Origin: Chrysaora quinquecirrha
Taxonomy: Eukaryota; Cnidaria; Scyphozoa; Semaeostomeae; Pelagiidae
Reading direction: 5' to 3'
DNA length: 64,000 nucleotides
NCBI GenBank assembly: GCA_014526335.1
Contig: JACTAT010000014.1
Location: forward strand, 257,250-321,249
The position numbers and the translations under genes are program-made. Below, piece after piece: positions 61,001 through 64,000 of the stretch. Under the pieces are notes generated by a model. It did not search any database. It worked only from the letters and a program-made list of their open reading frames with translations, and had not been told where the DNA came from. The stretch's first letter is position 1, and each line of letters starts with the position of its first letter.

Positions 61001-64000
61001 ACATTTCTATTACTTGACACCATATAATTTGTGTTTTAATTGTCTATACTGGTTTGCTCATTCACTAAAACCTTGATATATGCAAGACCTAATGGTGTTT
61101 TGATGTGTTAGTCTGTGATCTTCTATCAATTACAAGGTGAAATCAAAGGCATTAATTCTGGCTGATATGAACGCTATTTATCAAAAGAGAATAGACGAGG
61201 ACGAACGACTCAAAATGGAAATAGAACATATTTTCAAGGAGCTACAACGGTATGTACCCTTTTTCATTCTTGTGAACAAATAAAATGTGCCTGAAAATAA
61301 TGTCATTATGCCCGAAAACCTACTATGTCAAGCCTTGTTTCTCCCTATACGAATCAAGAATAGCTCCCCGAAAATAACAATTACCAAGGTATCATTTTAA
61401 TGCCCTATTCTTGAACAGTTTGATTTCATACTTTATTTCATTTAATACCGTATTCGTAAGCATGTTCATTTCTTACTGCATTCTTTAGCATGTTCATTTC
61501 TTACTGCATTCATCAGCAGGTTTATTTCACGCCGTATTCGCCAGCTTGTTCATTTTACACGGTATTCTTCAACTTGTTGATTTCATAGTGTATTCTTCAG
61601 CATGTTCATTTCATGCCGTATTCGTCAGCATGTTGATTTCACGCCGTATTCATCAGCGTGTGCATTTCACGCCATATTCGTCAGCATGTCGACTTTATAC
61701 CATAATAATCATATGTTTTCTTTTACTTCTAGACTTAGAGATGATCGCCTGAGATTTAATCTGAACCTTGAAGTGCAATTACTTCTGAAACAAGGACAGG
61801 TACTGTAATTTCCTTATGTCTTTGACATTAAAAATGCAGTTTGATTACCTCTTAAACGTTGGTGAGCCAAATTCTTTCGAGATAGGAAGCAATCTTGCAA
61901 TACAACTTTCTATTCAAATTCAAGTGCGGCTGCCTGTGTTGATGAAGAGTTACAATGCGAAATTTTCTATCAATTTCAAATTTGACAATGTTTGGCTGTA
62001 AAAGGATGATTTCTCATATAGATACTTAATTGCCAACCCAGCATTTTGTTTTCGAATATGGAATATGTAAAATGTTTCAAGCTTCTTTGCAAGACATATA
62101 AGCTGACATAGCACACGTGCAGTTTATTTGTCAATAAATGTTAACATTCATGGCAACATTCGAACACTTCTTGACAAACACTAATTTTGTACAAACATTG
62201 TACTATGGTTACGTTGCCAAAGATTTTCATGCTGAATAATTCTTTTGTTTCGCTATTATTTGGTGAGAAGCTCAAGCCCCAATTTGTCTAGCATGAAAGA
62301 AAGATACAATATCTAAAAGAGGGAAACATTACTTTATCGCTACGGCAGTTACCATCATCATGCACAAAGACTCAGTTTACCTTTTACCTTCCACACGACT
62401 GTAATTCACCAAAGTCTTGTCATTTATCAGAAACGATCCAATTTAGTTATGTTTTCGTTAGCTTATTATATAAGTTATGCTCATTTTCTAGGTCGAATTG
62501 CCAGCACCATCTTTTATCAATGACTATACTGATAGCATACTAATTCATCGTTCTGTTGTGGAGGATTTAAATGCAACAATCAAGGTAAAGAATCTATTTT
62601 CGTTATAGGAGTATTTAATTATAACTTAAAGGTAAACAAATCTCGACTACTTTCCATCAGTGGCTATCTATAGGAGTTGGAACTTGCAAAGACTGATTCT
62701 CTTCTTGAGTTTGATTTCTTTTAGAACGTAGACTTCTTTCTAATGTAGACTTAAGACTTTGTTTTATTGTAGTTTTTATTATTTATTGTGTCAAGTCTTT
62801 GCTCATCTTCTAATACAGACACTTGGAGAAAGCAAACTGGCTAGTATGAAAGACAGTAAGGAGTTCAGAAAAGGAATTTATCAACTAGAATGGTATGGAT
62901 CATATGTTTAAGTGTTCTTTAATGAAACTGACATGTAAGATCAATAAGCAGCCATAATGATGTTCTGTCCAAAGGATCAAAAATTGTTTTCAAATATTTG
63001 AATTTGCTTTACAAGCAATGTTCGACCATTTGGCCACGTTATAGAATATTGCTTGACACTCATGGTTCACTCTGAAATTCTAAAGATGAACGACTTTTTA
63101 TGGTTGTATAAAGAACAAAATATTTGACAAGCAATGTTTCATGATGCTACCAAACAGTTAAACATTGTTTTTGACCAGCAAGTTTCAAATGTTCGACAAA
63201 CAATGTTAAATCTTTTGGAAAGGGTGGAAAATATTTCACTAGAAAGATATTCAAAATCTTTACTATAACTACAAAACTTTTTTCATCAGGGAACATAAAA
63301 AGATGCATATGCAAGCTGATGATCTACAAACTGCTGCAAGAGACATACAACTTCTACGTGTTACTAAAGATTTACAAGCTGTAAGTTAAACAATTCCTAT
63401 TATTTTCAGTTTTCATGCCTTCTTAAGTTACTTCATCTTCTGATGCGAAATTGTCTGACGACGAATAGTTAAATGACTGAGAGCATGAAATCCATCCAGC
63501 TTTATGAATTTGCAATGTTATGTCCTTAACAAGCCTGGTTCTCGTAGTTTGACGTAATCCTATATTTCCTTTATCACTCGAAAAGTATAGTTTTGATTCT
63601 GACCTGCTTTTCTGCTTGTAAAGAACTTGTTCTACATTCAGTGTTAGTCAATACTTGCAGTAGGAAATATGTATTAAGCAGTTGTTGACGTTGCTAAACC
63701 TGTTTCTGTTACTCTTAAATGCTTTTATGTGGAGTAAGAATTTAGTTTCGTGAGCTTTATCTAGCAAGGTGATTTGTATTTCAAAAGTATAGTAATTCCC
63801 CAACGCCATCGAAGGCTTTTAGATGCAACTAAAAGTCATTTGAGTGTCAGGGGATATAGTAGCCAGGTGTAAGTGAGTTCTTAAGCAATCGTATTGCTAG
63901 ATTATCACTTTATCTCTTGTGTTTTAGTATCTTGGTGAAGGAGATCACAGTGCCCGACAGCAGCATGAGGTTGTAACGTTGGAAAAAACAGTAGAACTAC
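40008..64000 (+). CDS. CFAP43: Cilia- and flagella-associated protein 43 (runs off the window end)
   Basis: CFAP43 is an axonemal WD40/coiled-coil protein that works with CFAP44 in the tether/tether-head of inner-arm dynein f, needed for ciliary and sperm motility. Thirty exons with consensus splice sites and matching phases: 40008-40036, 40808-41063, 41360-41456, 41873-42040, 42761-42924, 43674-43828, 44416-44531, 45854-45985, 46849-46965, 47380-47460, 47704-47852, 48466-48571, 49384-49539, 50017-50192, 50847-50996, 51509-51778, 52349-52413, 52531-52734, 53539-54268 (contains a transposon), 54791-55067, 57793-57989, 58359-58507, 58961-59244, 60083-60317, 61137-61249, 61733-61799, 62492-62584, 62819-62892, 63290-63380, 63928-64000+. 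Family hallmarks include [50 protein letters not shown] and GIYQLEWEHKKM. Four exons show a one-base frame change (see findings). The start ATG at 40008 gives [14 protein letters not shown], which fits the family N-terminus. Confidence 0.9.
40196..40375. repeat. Dispersed repeat, copy of 17560-17725
   Basis: Same order of blocks as 17560-17725 (GTAGCCAGACATCA, GTGGTCATGGAAAA, TTAGCCTATAT), with about 25 bp extra in the middle. It lies in CFAP43 intron 1. A G/C-rich SINE-like patch with GGGGCTACACCCCCATGCCC follows at about 40535. Confidence 0.5.
43915..44320. repeat. C-run-rich repeat region in a CFAP43 intron
   Basis: Recurrent units of the type CCCCGCTTATTAAAA, CCCCCGCTAATTAGATCCTG and CCTATTCCGACCCCCCG. 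Flanking ends AGATCCTACGCTTATTAAG and CTAATTAGATCCTGAC suggest one or two diverged copies of a simple element. Confidence 0.4.
45339..45610. repeat. Inverted-repeat element (AAACNATCAAACATTG family), copy 2
   Basis: The left end GGCACTGGCCAAATCATCAA and the right end TTTGATCGTTTGGCCACGGC are inverted. Internal GACCAAACGGTCAAACATTG and AAATGTTTG-like motifs match copy 1 at 27898-28203. Inserted in the CFAP43 intron between exons at 44531 and 45854. Confidence 0.7.
49656..49748. repeat. (CAT)n-type microsatellite
   Basis: About 90 bp of CATCATCATCGTCATCAT with interruptions, in the CFAP43 intron after 49539. Confidence 0.9.
50270..50760 (+). repeat. Long pyrimidine-rich tract in a CFAP43 intron
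   Basis: Around 490 bp where the sense strand is overwhelmingly T and C (blocks such as TTCTTCTTCGTTCTTCTTCC and CCTCTTCCTCTTCCTTCTTC). Several frames are open here only because stop codons need purines. The tract may adopt triplex structure, but that is inference. Confidence 0.8.
51803..52340. repeat. (GATACT/GATATT)n hexanucleotide satellite filling a CFAP43 intron
   Basis: About 540 bp, first half mostly GATACT units with substitutions, second half a near-pure GATATT array ending about 10 bp before the acceptor at 52348. It makes up nearly the whole 570-bp intron 51779-52348. The long frames called across it are low-complexity artefacts. Confidence 0.95.
52717..53160. repeat. Tandem duplication of an exon end plus (TATAG)n repeats
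   Basis: The end of the exon at 52734 and its donor (AAAACTCAAACAGGTAGAG) is repeated about 210 bp downstream as AAAACTCAGACAGGTAGAGG. Both copies run into irregular TATAGTATAG repeats. The second copy would be a decoy donor. Confidence 0.7.
53685..54260. mobile_element. Inverted-repeat element (GGGACCGTGTCCATTG ends) inserted in a CFAP43 exon
   Basis: The left end GGGACCGTGTCCATTGAGTG and the right end, reverse complemented, GGGACCGTGTCCATTGGGTG are inverted and continue as GTCTAATTTT / GTCTAAAAAG. Internal TCTAATTAGAC motifs are abundant. It begins directly after the codons for NYPM in exon 19 and ends a few bases before the donor AGAG|GTAAGT at 54268/54269. There is no transposase. Confidence 0.8.
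55260..57303 (-). mobile_element. 5'-truncated non-LTR retrotransposon (CR1/Jockey-like LINE)
   Basis: Minus-strand element in the CFAP43 intron 55068-57792. The reverse-transcriptase frame (55606-57282) is followed by a roughly 300-bp 3' region that ends in a short (GAATT)n-type array at 55260-55290, the kind of microsatellite tail seen in CR1/L2-type LINEs instead of poly(A). No apurinic endonuclease or ORF1 is present, so the copy is 5' truncated. Its upstream edge, near 57303, is approximate. Confidence 0.75.
55606..57282 (-). CDS. Reverse transcriptase of a non-LTR retrotransposon
   Basis: 558-codon intact frame; the first Met is arbitrary because the element is truncated. RT motifs in order: [15 protein letters not shown] (about 64-78), [19 protein letters not shown] (124-142), [17 protein letters not shown] (160-176), [17 protein letters not shown] (193-209, catalytic Asp), [19 protein letters not shown] (252-270) and [10 protein letters not shown] (281-290, FADD catalytic box). 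The rest is the thumb and C-terminal region typical of CR1/Jockey-clade proteins. All three catalytic Asp are present, so the frame looks recent, but the missing endonuclease makes it non-autonomous. Confidence 0.9.
   Translation of the reverse strand: MLSLFQDHTYVYLYVMNGSKIAAKIKKSKNDFTAFLTNHFSKTFFLEMADENEVWSEIQSLKVKKSAGHDGIKPSIIKASCFSIVKPLTHIINISFHTGIVPDVWKIAKVIPVFKNGDRSSPDNYRPISLLSCFEKILERLIAKRIVSFIKQNKILYELQFGFREGHSTVHALLELLDKIYHNLDENRSCLGVFLDLSKAFDTIDPSVLLYKLRYYGFRGKINEWFASYLRNRKQFTSVNGTISSLEKIEKGVPQGSVLGPILFTLYVNDMPNAISAKPRLFADDTCIFFFDENMIRLKQFTNVELQNLFEWLNANKLLVNTTKTYYCIFTSSRKNIPYNSVPIQMGDELKQTKEIKYLGIKIDDKLVWDKHISKVKGEIVKYCSIFAKLRHSIPRECLMTLYDSLVTSKIGYALEAYGVASNKNIKELQIVQNRILKIINFKDRMYPTNILHKESKTLKIADLYNSKVLKLMHHVHFKAKNLPDIFQSYFKTNEYSHKYETRQKHNYKVHRFNKVWGNKMIRNMGARLWNNLPESLKLISNGKAFSKTFKNLTFESY
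58015..58210 (+). repeat. tRNA-derived SINE-like sequence in a CFAP43 intron
   Basis: A-box-like TGTGATCTAGTGATACAG near 58028 and B-box-like AGGTTCAAGTCC near 58070, about 40 bp apart, the layout of a tRNA promoter. Stems of a working tRNA are not evident, so it is most likely a SINE head. The 3' boundary is unclear. Confidence 0.4.
58660..58742. repeat. Partial AAACNATCAAACATTG family element
   Basis: TGCGGTCAAACATTACTTGT, AAATCTCAAATGTTTGACC and a right end TGTTTGATCTTGTGGCTTGG match the right half of the copy at 45339-45610. The left half is missing. Confidence 0.5.
60375..60647. repeat. Small inverted-repeat element, copy 2 (see 10255-10519)
   Basis: The left end GCTGTGACTAAACTAGGAGA and the right end GACATGTCTCCTAGCTTAGC are inverted. 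Internal blocks GTGTCTCCCAGGGTGGCTGA and GATGGCTAAACTGGGAGACA match copy 1. It lies in the CFAP43 intron after 60317. Confidence 0.75.
61455..61695. repeat. 28-bp minisatellite in a CFAP43 intron
   Basis: About eight copies of a unit like AGCATGTTCATTTCATGCCG followed by TATTCGTC, ending about 40 bp before the exon at 61733. Overlapping open frames here are artefacts of the repeat. Confidence 0.85.
62980..63225. repeat. Diverged AAACNATCAAACATTG family element(s)
   Basis: Contains CAAGCAATGTTCGACCATTT-GGCCACG, CAAACAGTTAAACATTG and GTTCGACAAACAATG motifs of the family in both orientations, with no clean ends. It lies in the CFAP43 intron 62893-63289. Confidence 0.45.

Larger units (their letters stand above)
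52349..64000 (+). other. CFAP43: CFAP43 C-terminal coiled-coil region (exons 17-30)
   Basis: From exon 17 on the protein is highly charged and helical, with heptad-like stretches typical of the family's long C-terminal coiled coil: [66 protein letters not shown] and [11 protein letters not shown]. The frame changes once at the exon boundary 57989/58359 (one base short, for example in the A run 58362-58364). The coiled coil is still open at the window edge, so the C-terminus lies beyond 64000. Confidence 0.8.

Noticed and set aside
40008..64000. CFAP44 instead of CFAP43
   Set aside because: Both have WD40 plus coiled-coil layout, but the N-terminal RWSVGYNGS start, [22 protein letters not shown] and the GIYQLEWEHKKM segment fit CFAP43 specifically.

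Overview
This window is nuclear DNA from an animal. It is AT-rich and holds split genes with GT-AG introns, short low-phase-variation exons, many small terminal-inverted-repeat elements, a non-LTR retrotransposon and tRNA-derived SINE-like sequence. There is no operon structure. The gene set (aminergic-type GPCR, DOK adaptor, motile-cilium protein CFAP43) says metazoan. The divergent intronless GPCR and the repeat style, including an end close to CCTGGGGACGAGGTTG that I associate with anthozoans, lean toward an early-branching animal such as a cnidarian. That lineage call is inference only.

Layout. 1-6.5 kb is mostly empty, with one exon-like ORF on the minus strand (2059-2349). 6504-7970 (+) is an intronless aminergic-like rhodopsin-class receptor. 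8-13.5 kb is repeats and unassigned DNA. 13552-18161 (-) is a multi-exon nuclear-type protein, possibly MEI4-like. Head to head with it, 18342-24149 (+) is a mitochondrial peptide-chain release factor (MTRF1/MTRF1L type) in eleven visible exons, but the exon that should carry the GGQ catalytic loop is not visible. 24.2-30.2 kb is intergenic, with a 93-bp minisatellite and two inverted-repeat elements. 30189-33529 (-) is a DOK-family adaptor (PH plus PTB). 33.5-37 kb is intergenic with a SINE-like unit. 37075-38219 (+) is an unidentified split gene. 40008 to the window end (+) is CFAP43, about 30 exons: WD40 repeats followed by coiled coil, with a 5'-truncated LINE and many small elements in its introns and one element inside an exon.

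Two themes matter to the reader. First, eight separate places in five genes change reading frame in the same direction. Each would be restored by one extra base, usually in a short homopolymer. This most likely reflects systematic single-base deletions in the assembly and means the plain reading frames understate these genes. Second, several repeat insertions sit where they could affect genes: an element within a few bases of a CFAP43 splice donor, an element in the release-factor intron where the GGQ exon should be, and an inverted pair of 200-bp repeats bracketing a 49-base exon.
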